Of a stretch of 64,000 nt of DNA, positions 41,253-49,907 are shown piece after piece. Source of the stretch: Curtobacterium sp. MCBA15_012 (GTDB taxonomy: Bacteria; Actinomycetota; Actinomycetes; Actinomycetales; Microbacteriaceae); assembly GCF_001864935.2 (NCBI RefSeq), contig NZ_CP126267.1, positions 2,604,001 through 2,668,000 of the forward strand, in the 5' to 3' direction. The notes under the pieces are model-generated. The model had not been told where the DNA came from, searched no databases, and saw only the letters and a list, made by a program, of their open reading frames with translations. A program made the translations under genes and the position numbers. Every line of letters starts with the position of its first letter. Within the stretch, counting starts at the first letter, position 1.

Positions 41253-42236
41253 TCAGAACCAGCGTTTCACCTTGAACACGACGTACAGGACGACCGCGAA
41301 GAGCACCATCGCGACGATCGACAGCGGGTAGCCCCACGTCCAGCTGAGCTCGGGCATGTGCGTGAAGTTCATGCCGTAGATCGCCGCGATGAGCGTCGGC
41401 GCGAACAGGATCGCCGCCCAGCCCGAGATCCGCTTCGTGTCGTCGTTCTGCTTCTGCGCCGCCAGGGTCGCGTCGACCGTCAGGGCATTCTGCAGGAGCT
41501 GCCGGAACGTGTCGAGCCGCTCGACCGTGCGGATGGCGTGGTCGAGCACGTCGCGGAAGCGCCGCTGCATCTCGACCGGCAGGTGGTACTTCTCGGCGCC
41601 GCGGTGCAGGTTCTCGATCATGCCGATCAGGGGTCGTGCGGCCCGCTGGAAGTCGACGACCTCGCCGAACAGCTCGTAGATGCGCTTCGAGACGCCGGGG
41701 ACGCCCGCGAAGAGCTGGTCCTCGATCTGGTCGATGTCCTCCTCGAGCCCGTCGATCACCGGGGCGTACCCGTCCACGATCGAGTCCATGAGCGCCCAGA
41801 GCTGCGCCTGCGGGCCGACCGTCACGAGGCCCGGCTTGCCGCTCATCCGCTGCAGGGCCCGGGGCACCGCCTGCGGACCGCGCGGGTCGGCGGGCACGAC
41901 CGCCAGGAAGAAGTCGCTGCCGACGAACGCGTGCACCTCACCGAACTCGACCTCCTCGCGGTCGTCGTGGTACACCGCGGGCTTGAGGACCGCGAACAGC
42001 GTCGAGCCGTACCGTTCGAGCTTCGGGCGCTGGTGCCCCTCGGCCGAGTCCTCGACCGCGAGCTCGTGCAGGCCGAGCGCGACCGCGACGTCGCCGAGCT
42101 CCTGCGCGTCGGGTCGGTGCAGCACGATGCACGCGGTCGCGCCCTCCTCCCCCACCATGCGGAAGGTGGTCTCCAGCGAGGGGCAGACGATCGGCGCGAT
42201 CCGGTCGACGTAGACGGTGTTGAGCTCGACGGTCAC
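41253..42236 (-). CDS. corA: CorA-family magnesium/cobalt transporter
   Basis: This is 327 aa from GTG. The large cytoplasmic N-terminal domain (to about residue 265) precedes two C-terminal membrane helices. The pore signature YGMNFTHMPEL (GMN) sits between them (about residue 290), and the protein ends KVKRWF with the basic sphincter. It forms a pentameric Mg2+ channel. It is divergent from the TspO-like gene. Confidence 0.95.
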   Translation of the reverse strand: MTVELNTVYVDRIAPIVCPSLETTFRMVGEEGATACIVLHRPDAQELGDVAVALGLHELAVEDSAEGHQRPKLERYGSTLFAVLKPAVYHDDREEVEFGEVHAFVGSDFFLAVVPADPRGPQAVPRALQRMSGKPGLVTVGPQAQLWALMDSIVDGYAPVIDGLEEDIDQIEDQLFAGVPGVSKRIYELFGEVVDFQRAARPLIGMIENLHRGAEKYHLPVEMQRRFRDVLDHAIRTVERLDTFRQLLQNALTVDATLAAQKQNDDTKRISGWAAILFAPTLIAAIYGMNFTHMPELSWTWGYPLSIVAMVLFAVVLYVVFKVKRWF

Positions 42237-42471
42237 GCTGGCCACCGTACGCACGGCCGACCATGCGCGGACGGGACGCGCCCGCGGGGGTGGGTCGCGC
42301 CTCCCGTCCCGCCCGTCGTTTCCGGGGAGCCCGGTCCCTGCCGGGGCGCGTCCGGACGCCGACACCGGGTCCGGCCCCGGTCGTCCCCCGCAGGCTGGGC
42401 GCGCGCTGCGCGCGCGGTCGGGCGGACGGCCTACGGTCCAGGTCATCAGCATGCTGACGATGGGAGTGGAC

Positions 42472-43296
42472 ATGGACAAGGCCTGGAGGATCGTGGTCGC
42501 GGCGAGCGCGGTCGTCGCGGTGGTCGGCGGCTTCCTCGGATCCGGCGCGGTGGTCGGGACGCCGATCGCGCAGGCGTCCGGCGGGGCACTCTCGGCGTCG
42601 TCGACGGCCATCGCGCCCGACGGACCGGCGTTCTCGATCTGGAGCGTCATCTACCTCGGGTTGGTCGCCTACGCGGTGCGGCAGTGCTTCCGCACCGCCG
42701 ACGACGCCCGGCACCGTGCGATCGCCCTGCCGGCGACGCTGTCCCTGCTGCTCAACGCCGCGTGGATCCTGTCCGTGCAGTTCGGCGCGCTGTGGCTGAG
42801 CGAACCGGTCATCGTCGCGCTGCTCGTGGTGCTCGTCTGGACGTTCGTGGTGCTGCGGCGGAACCCGGCCGCGGGGACGGCCTCCGGGTCGGGCCTCGTC
42901 GAACGGGTGCTCACCGACGGGACCTTCGGGCTCTACCTCGGGTGGCTGTGCGTCGCGACCGCGGCGAACACCGCCGCGGTGCTGTCGGCCGCGGGCTTCC
43001 GGGGCTTCGGGCTCGGGGAGGACCTCTGGGGTGTGGCGGTCGCGCTCGTCGCCGGGCTCGTCGGCGTGCTGCTCGCGGTGTGGGACGGCGGTCGGATCGC
43101 GCCGACGCTGTCGATCGCGTGGGGGCTCGCGTGGGTCGCGGTCGGTCGGCTCGACGGGCCGCTCGTGTCCGTGCCGACGGCGGTGGCCGCGGTGGTCGCG
43201 GTCGCCGCGGTCGTCGTCACGACGCTCGTGGTGCGCACGCGCGTCGGCTGGGTCGGCGGCCGTTCGGCCGCCCGCCCCCGGGCACGGGTGGCGTAG
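42472..43296 (+). CDS. TspO/MBR-like tryptophan-rich membrane protein
   Basis: This is 274 aa. The ATG at 42472 is chosen because GGGAG lies 6 bases upstream; earlier in-frame ATGs exist. Seven or so helices are visible. GGFLGSGAVVGTPIAQASGGALSASSTAIAPDGPAFSIWSVIYLGLVAYAVRQ resembles the PxxxFxxxW start of TspO proteins. LNAAWILSVQFGALWLS and YLGWLCVATAANTAAVLSAAGF follow. TspO proteins bind porphyrins or lipids. This one belongs to the longer actinobacterial type, whose function is less certain. Confidence 0.75.
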   Translation: MDKAWRIVVAASAVVAVVGGFLGSGAVVGTPIAQASGGALSASSTAIAPDGPAFSIWSVIYLGLVAYAVRQCFRTADDARHRAIALPATLSLLLNAAWILSVQFGALWLSEPVIVALLVVLVWTFVVLRRNPAAGTASGSGLVERVLTDGTFGLYLGWLCVATAANTAAVLSAAGFRGFGLGEDLWGVAVALVAGLVGVLLAVWDGGRIAPTLSIAWGLAWVAVGRLDGPLVSVPTAVAAVVAVAAVVVTTLVVRTRVGWVGGRSAARPRARVA

Positions 43297-43587
43297 GCGG
43301 GCGGCTGCCGCCGGCGGCCGGCGGCCGGCTGGTCACGCGAGGGCCGCGGCTGGTCACGGGCCCGACGGTCGGCTTCGCGAGGGCGACAGCCGGTGACGCG
43401 AGGGCCGCGGCCGACCACGCGAAAGCGACAGTTCCCCGCCGATGGTCGGCGGGGAACTGTCGCTTTCGCGTGCATGACGAGCGTCCGGGGCCGCGATGTG
43501 TCGCTTTCGCGGGGTGGTCGGTGCGGAAGCGGGCGGGCGCGAAGTGTCGCTCCCGCGAGGTGGTCGGCCGGCGGTGGCCGACCCGGG
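43297..43587. other. 291-bp convergent spacer filled with palindromic repeats
   Basis: No gene is seen. It has repeated phrases CGGCTGGTCACG (twice, about 43324 and 43348), the perfect 27-bp palindrome listed separately, and then degenerate echoes of GTGTCGCTTTCGCGGGGTGGTCGG at about 43495-43520 and 43545-43570. It lies between the convergent TspO-like and ald genes. Confidence 0.7.
43416..43472. repeat. Perfect 27-bp inverted repeat with 3-base loop
   Basis: Arms 43416-43442 and 43446-43472 are exact complements (CACGCGAAAGCGACAGTTCC... ) with loop TGG. In RNA this is a very stable hairpin and could terminate both converging transcripts. Its GCGACA/TGTCGC element also occurs in the repeat at 214-347. 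Confidence 0.95.
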
Positions 43588-44688
43588 TCAGCGCGCGGCC
43601 GGCGTCAGGCCGTGGGCAGCGGCGACCGCCTCGTTGACGACCTCGCCCGCGTGCACGTTCACGCCCTTCGCGAGCGCCGGGTCCGCCGCGGTCGCGCGCT
43701 CCCAGCCCTGGTCGGCGATCGCGAGCGCGTACGGCAGCGTGGCGTTCGTCAGCGCGATCGTGCTCGTGCGCGGCACCGAGCCCGGCATGTTCGCGACGCA
43801 GTAGTACACCGCGTCGTGCACCCGGAAGGTGGGGTCGTCGTGCGTGGTCGGCCGCGAGCCCTCGAAGCAGCCGCCCTGGTCGATCGCGATGTCGACGAGC
43901 ACCGAACCCGGGCGCATGTCGGCGACCATCGCATCGGTCACGAGCTTCGGCGCGGACGCCCCCGGGATGAGCACCGAGCCGACGACGAGGTCGGCGTGCT
44001 GCAGCGCCTCGGCGATCGCGTGCGAGGACGACCGCAGGGTCGTGACCCGACCGTCGAAGCGGGCGTCGAGCGCGCGGAGCCGCGGCAGGCTGATGTCGAA
44101 GACGGTGACCTCGGCGCCGAGGCCGAGCGCCATCGTGACCGCGTGCTCCCCCGCGACGCCGCCGCCGATCACGACGACGCGGCCGCGCGGCGTCCCGGGA
44201 ACCCCGCCGAGCAGCAGCCCGCGGCCGCCGTTCGTGCGCATCAGGTGGTACGCGCCGACCTGCACGGACAGGCGCCCGGCGATCTCGGACATGGGCGACA
44301 GCAGCGGCAGCGAGCGGTCGGGCAGCTGCACGGTCTCGTACGCGATCGCGGTGGCGCCGGACTCGACGAGCGCGGTCGTCAACGGGCGGTCGGCGGCGAG
44401 GTGCAGGTACGTGAAGAGCACCTGTCCGGGCCGGATCGACGCGTACTCCGCGGCGACCGGTTCCTTCACCTTGAGGACCAGCTCGGCGCGCGCCCAGACC
44501 TCGGCGGCGGTGTCGACGACGGTCGCGCCGGCAGCGCGGTACTCGTCGTCGGTGAAGGACGAGCCCTCGCCCGCCCCGGCCTGCACGAGGACCTCGTGGC
44601 CGTGCAGGGACAGCTCGCCGACGCCCGCCGGGGTCGCCGCGACGCGGTACTCGTTGTTCTTGACTTCGGTGGGGACGCCGATCAGCAT
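43588..44688 (-). CDS. ald: Alanine dehydrogenase
   Basis: This is 366 aa. It opens [23 protein letters not shown], the exact family start, with AAGGAG 7 bases upstream. The substrate Lys lies in LVLKVKEP (about residue 74) and the His in YLHLAAD (about residue 95). The NAD Rossmann motif is [14 protein letters not shown] (about residue 172). [18 protein letters not shown] carries the conserved Asp. It converts alanine to pyruvate plus ammonia with NAD+. An AraC-family regulator is encoded upstream on the same strand, possibly its activator. Confidence 0.96.
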   Translation of the reverse strand: MLIGVPTEVKNNEYRVAATPAGVGELSLHGHEVLVQAGAGEGSSFTDDEYRAAGATVVDTAAEVWARAELVLKVKEPVAAEYASIRPGQVLFTYLHLAADRPLTTALVESGATAIAYETVQLPDRSLPLLSPMSEIAGRLSVQVGAYHLMRTNGGRGLLLGGVPGTPRGRVVVIGGGVAGEHAVTMALGLGAEVTVFDISLPRLRALDARFDGRVTTLRSSSHAIAEALQHADLVVGSVLIPGASAPKLVTDAMVADMRPGSVLVDIAIDQGGCFEGSRPTTHDDPTFRVHDAVYYCVANMPGSVPRTSTIALTNATLPYALAIADQGWERATAADPALAKGVNVHAGEVVNEAVAAAHGLTPAAR

Positions 44689-44824
44689 CACGGACTCCTT
44701 CGTGGGCGGTGCAGGTGAGCCCACGATGCGACGCCGTTCGACCCGGCAATGCCGGATCCGAACATCTGCTCACCCGGAGGCCGTTCGGTGCGACGGAGTT
44801 CGGCGAGCGGGTGCCCGGAGCCGG

Positions 44825-45889
44825 CTAGCGCGTCCGGAGCGACTCGCTCGGCAGCTCGCCGAACCGTGCGCGGTACGTCGCCGAGAACCGGCCGAGGTGC
44901 CCGAAGCCCCACGCACGCGCGACGTCCGCGACGCTCGTGCCGTCCCGGTCACCGCGGAGCAGGTCGCCCCGGGCACCGTCGAGTCGGACACCGCGCAGCA
45001 GGTCGCCCGGGGTCTGGTCGAGGTGTCGGCGCAGCGACTGCTGGAGCCCACGCGGACTCAGGCCGGCCGCCGCGGCGATCTCGGGCGTGCCGATCGGGTC
45101 GCGCGCGTGGGCGTGCACGTAGTCGAGCGCCCGACGGAGGCGGTCGTGCTCCGGACCGTTCCCGGACACCGCCGAACGCCAGCGGTCCCGGTGCGGGAAC
45201 GCCTCGACCGCGGCGGTCACGAAGGACTCGGCGATCGCGCGCTGGGCGGCCGGGGTCAGGTCGTGCGTCCGGTCGAGCCAGGTGGCCGAGTGCGCCCGGA
45301 CGACCGACTGCCACGCGCGGATGCCCTCGCTGGTGGGCCGTCGCATCGGGTCGAACGCGAAGTCCTCGTCCCCGACGACGCTCCGGACGAAGTCGCGGTC
45401 GAGCTGCACGAGGTTGAGGCCGATGTCGCGGTGGTGCAGCTCGTACGTGTCGGCGAACGGCAGGACCACCGGCACGCCGGGCTCGAGCTCGAACGCCTGC
45501 CCGCGGTAGGTGATCGTGCTCGAGCCGCTGCGCATCCACGCGATGACGAACTCGTCGTCGACGCGGCTCTCGGTGCGCAGGTCGACCAGGAACCGCGACG
45601 ACCGGAGCGACATGCGGTCGTCGCCGACGCCCGCGAAGTCCCACTGGGGCTGCGGACGGGTGCGGCGGACGCGCGGTGCGGTGAAGTCGTAGTCGCCGGT
45701 GAAGAAGGCGAGCGCCTCGTCGACGTCGGTGCCGACGAGTCGGCGGAAGTAGCGGGGTGAGCCGTCGGTGGACGGGTCCGTGCCCGCGGTCGCGGACTCC
45801 GCGGCACCGGCCGACGCCGGGCCCGGGGCGGGTGACGCAGGGCGCGCAGCAGCCGTCGCCGGCTGACGGGTCTCGCGGGAAGGCACCAT
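44825..45889 (-). CDS. AraC-family transcriptional regulator
   Basis: This is 354 aa from ATG 45889. An Ala/Pro-rich N-terminus (first 45 residues) is followed by an AraC-binding-domain-like region (FAGVGDDRMSLRSSRFLVDLRTESRVDDEFVIAWMRSGSSTITYRG...). The C-terminal double HTH is RALDYVHAHARDPIGTPEIAAAAGLSPRGLQQSLRRHLDQTPGDLLRGVRLDGARGDLLRG and SVADVARAWGFGHLGRFSATYRARFGELPSESLR. The ligand is unknown. Position 136 bp upstream of ald in the same direction suggests it may control alanine use. Confidence 0.9.
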   Translation of the reverse strand: MVPSRETRQPATAAARPASPAPGPASAGAAESATAGTDPSTDGSPRYFRRLVGTDVDEALAFFTGDYDFTAPRVRRTRPQPQWDFAGVGDDRMSLRSSRFLVDLRTESRVDDEFVIAWMRSGSSTITYRGQAFELEPGVPVVLPFADTYELHHRDIGLNLVQLDRDFVRSVVGDEDFAFDPMRRPTSEGIRAWQSVVRAHSATWLDRTHDLTPAAQRAIAESFVTAAVEAFPHRDRWRSAVSGNGPEHDRLRRALDYVHAHARDPIGTPEIAAAAGLSPRGLQQSLRRHLDQTPGDLLRGVRLDGARGDLLRGDRDGTSVADVARAWGFGHLGRFSATYRARFGELPSESLRTR

Positions 45890-45973
45890 GCACCGGAGCC
45901 TAGGAGGAGCCACCGACAAAGTCGGTCAGCCCCTGACGCAGGTGGGGTGCCCGGACCCGCCGGGACACGCCGG

Positions 45974-46936
45974 TCACGGCTGCAGGATCGCCTGCCCGAC
46001 GCTCTCGTCCAGGATCAGGTCGGTCACCAGTCCGGCCGCCAGCGCCCCCTTCAACGAGGCCGCCTTCGACCGGCCCGCGACGACGCAGACCCGGCGCGGG
46101 GCGCGCTTGATCGTGTCGAGGTCGGGAGCGCCCGCGCGGGCGTTCACCCCGATGTCCTTCCAGGAGCCGTCGGCCCGGTAGAACACCGTCGAGACGTCCC
46201 CGACCACGCCGGCCTCGGCGAGCTCGTCGCGGTCCTCGGGGTCGAGGTACCCGCCCGAGTACACGTGCGACGGCACCGGCGCCTGCGGGGCACCGACGCC
46301 GAACACGACGAGGTCCATCCGCTCGTGCAGGTCGAGGACCCGTCGGATCGAGCGTTCGCGGAACAGCGCCTCCTTGGTGGCCGGGTCGTCGAAGAACGCC
46401 GGGACGGGGAACTGCTGCACGAACGCGCCGTACGCCTCGCCGAACCGCCGCAGGATCTCGGAGGCGTAGACGATGCCGGTCGTGCGGGTGTTCGCGGCGC
46501 CGTTGATCTGCACGACGGTCGACCCGTGCGTGGTCTTCGGCACGAGGTACCGGCTCACCGCGCTCACGGTCGACCCCCACGAGATGCCGACGACCATGTT
46601 CGACTCGACGTACTGCGTGAGGATCCGCGCGGCGGACAGGGCCACCCGCTCCAGCCGGTCGACGTCGCTCGTGTGGTCGGGCACCGGGACGACGTGCGCG
46701 TGCACCCCGTACCGCGCCCGGATGTTCCGGCTCAGCGCCGCGGCCTGGTCGAGGGGCGACCGGATCTGGATGTCGACGAGCCCGGTGTCCCTGGCGTACT
46801 TCAGCAGACGCGACACCGACGATCGCGAGGTCGCGAGCTCGTCGGCGATGGCGTCCATCGTCAGGTCCTGCAGGTAGTAGAGGTGTGCGGCGCGCAGCGC
46901 CTGCTGGGTCCGCATCGGCTGCGCAGCGTCGCTCAT
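45974..46936 (-). CDS. SorC/DeoR-type sugar-binding transcriptional regulator
   Basis: This is 320 aa. The HTH is ALRAAHLYYLQDLTMDAIADELATSRSSVSRLLKYARDTGLVDIQI (residues about 13-58). The SorC sugar-binding domain has VGISWGSTVSAVSRYL, TVVQINGAANTRTTG, DLVVFGVGAPQAP and VNARAGAPDLDTIKRAPRRVCVVAGRSKAASLKGALAAGLVTDLILDE. It is divergent from glpD, with two matching palindromes between the starts, so it most likely represses glpD and itself in response to a phosphorylated polyol such as glycerol 3-phosphate. Confidence 0.92.
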   Translation of the reverse strand: MSDAAQPMRTQQALRAAHLYYLQDLTMDAIADELATSRSSVSRLLKYARDTGLVDIQIRSPLDQAAALSRNIRARYGVHAHVVPVPDHTSDVDRLERVALSAARILTQYVESNMVVGISWGSTVSAVSRYLVPKTTHGSTVVQINGAANTRTTGIVYASEILRRFGEAYGAFVQQFPVPAFFDDPATKEALFRERSIRRVLDLHERMDLVVFGVGAPQAPVPSHVYSGGYLDPEDRDELAEAGVVGDVSTVFYRADGSWKDIGVNARAGAPDLDTIKRAPRRVCVVAGRSKAASLKGALAAGLVTDLILDESVGQAILQP

Positions 46937-46948
46937 GGGAACCGAGCA

Positions 46949-46962
46949 TGCACGGACGTGCA
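46949..46962. promoter_or_regulatory. Operator 1, TGCACG-GA-CGTGCA
   Basis: Perfect 6-bp arms with a 2-bp centre lie 12 bp upstream of the SorC-regulator start. The same arms recur at 47035-47048. Confidence 0.7.
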
Positions 46963-47034
46963 CGGCCTCTGCAACCCCTGTCGCGCCTCCAGACCGCTCT
47001 CCCGGCCACCTGCCGGGCCGGACGACACCTGTCC

Positions 47035-47048
47035 TGCACGTTCGTGCA
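47035..47048. promoter_or_regulatory. Operator 2, TGCACG-TT-CGTGCA
   Basis: The arms are identical to those of the site at 46949. It lies 77 bp upstream of the glpD start; the two centres are 86 bp apart (about eight helical turns), which suits looping by a tetrameric SorC protein. Confidence 0.7.
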
Positions 47049-47125
47049 CGCGTGTTGCCCGCTCTCCCGAGCAGGCGCACCATCGAAGTCGACCCACGGA
47101 ACCGACCCAAGGAAGCGACGCACCA

Positions 47126-48868
47126 ATGTCGAAGAAGACGCAGCCCCGGAACACCGTGACGGCGCTCACCGAGCGACCGACCGCACAGGTCCTCGTCGTC
47201 GGTGGCGGCATCAACGGCATCGCCACCTTCCGCGACCTCGCCCTGCAGGGCGTCGACGTCGTGCTCGTCGAGCGCGGCGACTACGCCGGCGGCGCCTCGG
47301 CCGCGTCGAGCCACATGATCCACGGCGGCATCCGCTACCTCGAGAACGGCGAGTTCCGCCTGGTGCGCGAGAGCGTGCAGGAGCGCAACGGCCTCATCCG
47401 CATCGCCCCGCACTACGTCAAGCCGCTCCAGACGACGATGCCGATCTTCTCGACGTTCTCCGGCATCATGAACGCCCCGCTGCGCATGCTCACGCACAAG
47501 CAGCGCTCCACCAAGGAGCGCGGCGCGATGCTCATCAAGATCGGCATGACGATCTACGACTCCTTCTCGCGCGACGGCGGCTCGGTCCCGAAGCACGTCT
47601 TCCGCACCAAGAAGGCTGCGCTCGAGGACATGCCGGCGCTCAACAAGGACCTGAAGTACACGGGCACCTACTACGACGCGTCCGTCCACGAGCCGGAGCG
47701 CCTGGCGCTCGACGTGCTCAAGGACGGCCTCGCCGCCGGCACCGGGACCGGCTCGGCGAGCACCGCGCGAGCGACGAACTACGTCGAGGCCGCGGGCACC
47801 CGCGACGGCGGCGTCCTGCTGCGCGACCGCGAGACCGGCGAGGAGTTCGCGTTCCACGCCGACGTCGTCATCAACGCCTCCGGGCCGTGGACCGACCTCA
47901 CGAACCAGGCGTTCGGCGGCGAGACGAAGTTCATGGGCGGCACCAAGGGCTCCCACATCGTCGTGCACAACGACGAGCTCCTCGAGGCCACCAAGGGCCG
48001 CGAGCTGTTCTTCGAGAACGACGACGGACGCATCGTGCTCATCTACCCGCTCAAGGGCCGGGTGCTCATCGGCACGACCGACATCGACGCCGACCCGTCG
48101 AAGCCGGTCACCACGACCGAGGAGGAGATCGACTACTTCTTCGGCCTGGTCAAGCACGTGTTCCCGCAGATCGAGGTCACGCGCGACCACATCGTCTACA
48201 GCTACTCGGGCATCCGGCCGCTCCCCCGCCACGAGGACACCGCCCCCGGCTTCGTGTCCCGCGACTACCGGATCGTCGACACCCCGATCGCCGGCCTGCC
48301 GGACAGCACCGTGCTGTCGCTCGTCGGCGGCAAGTGGACCACGTTCCGCGCCCTCGCCGCGCACCTGTCGACCGAGGCCACCACGAAGCTCGGCGTCGCC
48401 CGCACGGTCGACACCACCGGCATGCCGATCGGTGGCGGGAAGGACTTCCCGACCACGGACGCGCAGCGCGACCTGTGGATCACCTCGCACCGCGACGGGC
48501 TCGACCCGCAGCTCGTCGAGGGGCTGCTCGAGCGCTACGGCACCCGTGCCGCCGAGGTCGTGGACGTCCTGGTCGACGGCCCGGTCGAGCCGCTCGAGTC
48601 CGAGCCGTCGCTCACCCGCGCCGAGGTGGCGTACTTCGCCGAGCACGAGCAGGCCGTCCACCTGGTGGACGTCGTGCTGCGTCGCACGAACCTCGCGTTC
48701 GTCGGCGGGGTCACGATCGACCTGCTCGACGAGCTGGCGGACGTGCTCGCCGGGTCGCTCGGTTGGACGACCGAGGAGCGCGCGGACGAGGTCCAGCGCA
48801 CGCTCGACGTGCTGCGCGAGTCGCACGGCGTGATCGTGCCGCTGCACACGACGGCGCAGCCCGCGTAG
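47126..48868 (+). CDS. glpD: Glycerol-3-phosphate dehydrogenase, FAD-dependent
   Basis: This 580-aa flavoenzyme oxidises sn-glycerol 3-phosphate to dihydroxyacetone phosphate and passes electrons to quinone at the membrane. The FAD motif is VLVVGGGINGIATFRDLALQG (about residue 22). SSHMIHGGIRYLENGEFRLVRES is the second signature. VINASGPWTDL, GTKGSHIVVH, PLKGRVLIGTTD and YSGIRPLPR follow, then the C-terminal DAO_C helical domain. AAGGA precedes the ATG. Most likely repressed by the divergent SorC-type regulator. No glpF or glpK is in the window. Confidence 0.96.
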   Translation: MSKKTQPRNTVTALTERPTAQVLVVGGGINGIATFRDLALQGVDVVLVERGDYAGGASAASSHMIHGGIRYLENGEFRLVRESVQERNGLIRIAPHYVKPLQTTMPIFSTFSGIMNAPLRMLTHKQRSTKERGAMLIKIGMTIYDSFSRDGGSVPKHVFRTKKAALEDMPALNKDLKYTGTYYDASVHEPERLALDVLKDGLAAGTGTGSASTARATNYVEAAGTRDGGVLLRDRETGEEFAFHADVVINASGPWTDLTNQAFGGETKFMGGTKGSHIVVHNDELLEATKGRELFFENDDGRIVLIYPLKGRVLIGTTDIDADPSKPVTTTEEEIDYFFGLVKHVFPQIEVTRDHIVYSYSGIRPLPRHEDTAPGFVSRDYRIVDTPIAGLPDSTVLSLVGGKWTTFRALAAHLSTEATTKLGVARTVDTTGMPIGGGKDFPTTDAQRDLWITSHRDGLDPQLVEGLLERYGTRAAEVVDVLVDGPVEPLESEPSLTRAEVAYFAEHEQAVHLVDVVLRRTNLAFVGGVTIDLLDELADVLAGSLGWTTEERADEVQRTLDVLRESHGVIVPLHTTAQPA

Positions 48869-48883
48869 TCGGGTCGCGTCCAC

Positions 48884-48935
48884 ACGACGGACGGGAGGCG
48901 CGGTGCCGGCTGGCACCGCGCCTCCCGTCCGTCGT
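48884..48935. terminator. 24-bp perfect hairpin of the CGGACGGGAGGCGCG family
   Basis: Arms 48884-48907 and 48912-48935 pair perfectly around loop GGCT. It begins 16 bp after the glpD stop in a convergent spacer. It contains the dispersed 15-bp arm at 48888-48902. Confidence 0.9.
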
Positions 48936-48959
48936 CCGGTTGCGTCCGGCGGGCGGGCG

Positions 48960-49038
48960 CGGTCGCGCCGTCCAGGCGGGCGCGCCGTCCACGCGGTCGC
49001 GCAGCCCGCGCGGTCGCGCAGCCCGCGCGGTCGTGCGA
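48960..49038. repeat. Tandem ~17-bp repeats GCGGTCGCGCAGCCCGC
   Basis: Two perfect copies at about 49001-49034 follow looser copies with CGCCGTCCA. They run up to the stop codon of the minus-strand phosphatase gene. Confidence 0.7.
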
Positions 49039-49041
49039 TCG

Positions 49042-49698
49042 CTAGAAGCGCTCGCCCGTCGGGTCCTGCGCGGTCCGGTCGACGAGGTCCTCGCCGCCGT
49101 CCGGCTCGCCCTCCCAGTCCACCAGGCGCCACCCGTCGGCGGTCGACCCCTCGAGCTCCACGATCCCGGTGTTCTCGAGGTGCCGCTTCGTGCCGAAGTC
49201 GTCGGGGGTGTTCTGCGCGACCGCGCACGCCCAGGTCCGGATGGCCGCGCCGTGGCTGACCACCGCCGCGACGGCCGCCCCGGACGCCTCGACCCGGGCG
49301 ATCGCGTCGTCGTAGCGGGCGAAGAACTCCTCGCCGCTCTCCGCACCGGGCATGCGGCTCGCGCGGTCGCCGGCCGACCAGCCGTGCACGGTCGAGATGT
49401 ACATCTGGACCGACACCCGGTCCGACTTGCCCTGCGTGTCGCCGGCCTCGATCTCGCGGAGGCCGTCGAGCACGACCGGCTCGATCCCGAGCGCGGCGGC
49501 GAGCGGCGCGGCCGTGTGCTGCGTCCGCACCATCGACGAGACGAACAGGCGCTCGATGCCCCGGTCGGCCAGCGCCACCGGCAGCGCGGCGGCCTGCCGC
49601 TGCCCGAGCTCGGTCAGGCCGGGGCCGGGGACCTCGGCGTCGAGGATGCCGTGCACGTTCGCGGGGGTCTGGCCGTGGCGGATGAGCAGGAGTCGCAT
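49042..49698 (-). CDS. Histidine phosphatase (phosphoglycerate-mutase-like)
   Basis: This 218-aa protein starts MRLLLIRHGQTPANVHGILD, with the RHG catalytic motif (His 8). VSSMVRTQHTAAPLA gives the second Arg, GLREIEAGDTQGKS the Glu, and AVVSHGAAIRTW the second catalytic His (about residue 148). It removes phosphate from a small metabolite or phosphoprotein; the substrate is undefined. It converges with glpD across a strong hairpin. Confidence 0.93.
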   Translation of the reverse strand: MRLLLIRHGQTPANVHGILDAEVPGPGLTELGQRQAAALPVALADRGIERLFVSSMVRTQHTAAPLAAALGIEPVVLDGLREIEAGDTQGKSDRVSVQMYISTVHGWSAGDRASRMPGAESGEEFFARYDDAIARVEASGAAVAAVVSHGAAIRTWACAVAQNTPDDFGTKRHLENTGIVELEGSTADGWRLVDWEGEPDGGEDLVDRTAQDPTGERF

Positions 49699-49726
49699 GC
49701 GGCCACCCTACGGACCGCCGGTGACG

Positions 49727-49849
49727 TCAGCCCTGCCGCGCCTTCCACCGGGGATCACGCTTGTTGATGACGTACACGCGTCCGCGGCGACGGACGACCT
49801 GCGAGCCGGGGACCTGCTTGAGTGCCTTGAGCGAGTTGCGGACCTTCAC
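49727..49849 (-). CDS. rpmJ: Ribosomal protein bL36, cysteine-free (type B) form
   Basis: This 40-aa protein, [20 protein letters not shown] at its start, ends in [18 protein letters not shown]. It carries no Cys, so it lacks the zinc ribbon of ordinary L36; it is the zinc-independent paralogue usually made in zinc starvation so that the zinc-binding copy can be replaced. The start is GTG with AGGAGG 6 bases upstream. A Zur-box-like palindrome lies 29 bp upstream, shared with the divergent CobW-C-domain gene. Confidence 0.95.
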   Translation of the reverse strand: MKVRNSLKALKQVPGSQVVRRRGRVYVINKRDPRWKARQG

Positions 49850-49877
49850 GGGTTCCTCCTGGTCGATGCCCTCTTGT

Positions 49878-49892
49878 TGAGAACGGTTGTCA
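49878..49892. promoter_or_regulatory. Zur-box-like palindrome
   Basis: TGAGAACGGTTGTCA is a 7-1-7 inverted repeat with six of seven pairs matching, the layout of Fur/Zur-family boxes. It sits between the divergent starts of rpmJ and the CobW-C-domain gene and overlaps the likely promoter (TTGTTG at 49874, TAGGGT at 49895). Confidence 0.7.
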
Positions 49893-49907
49893 TGTAGGGT
49901 ACCGGAC

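Noticed and set aside
48903..49041. Origin or attachment site in repeat-rich spacer
   Set aside because: No DnaA-type boxes, tRNA end or integrase are nearby; the features are explained by a terminator hairpin and short tandem repeats.
45974..49228. Single 1084-codon open frame through the SorC regulator and antisense to glpD
   Set aside because: Only the part from 46936 downward has SorC domains; the rest is the reverse of glpD with no domain and a biased composition.
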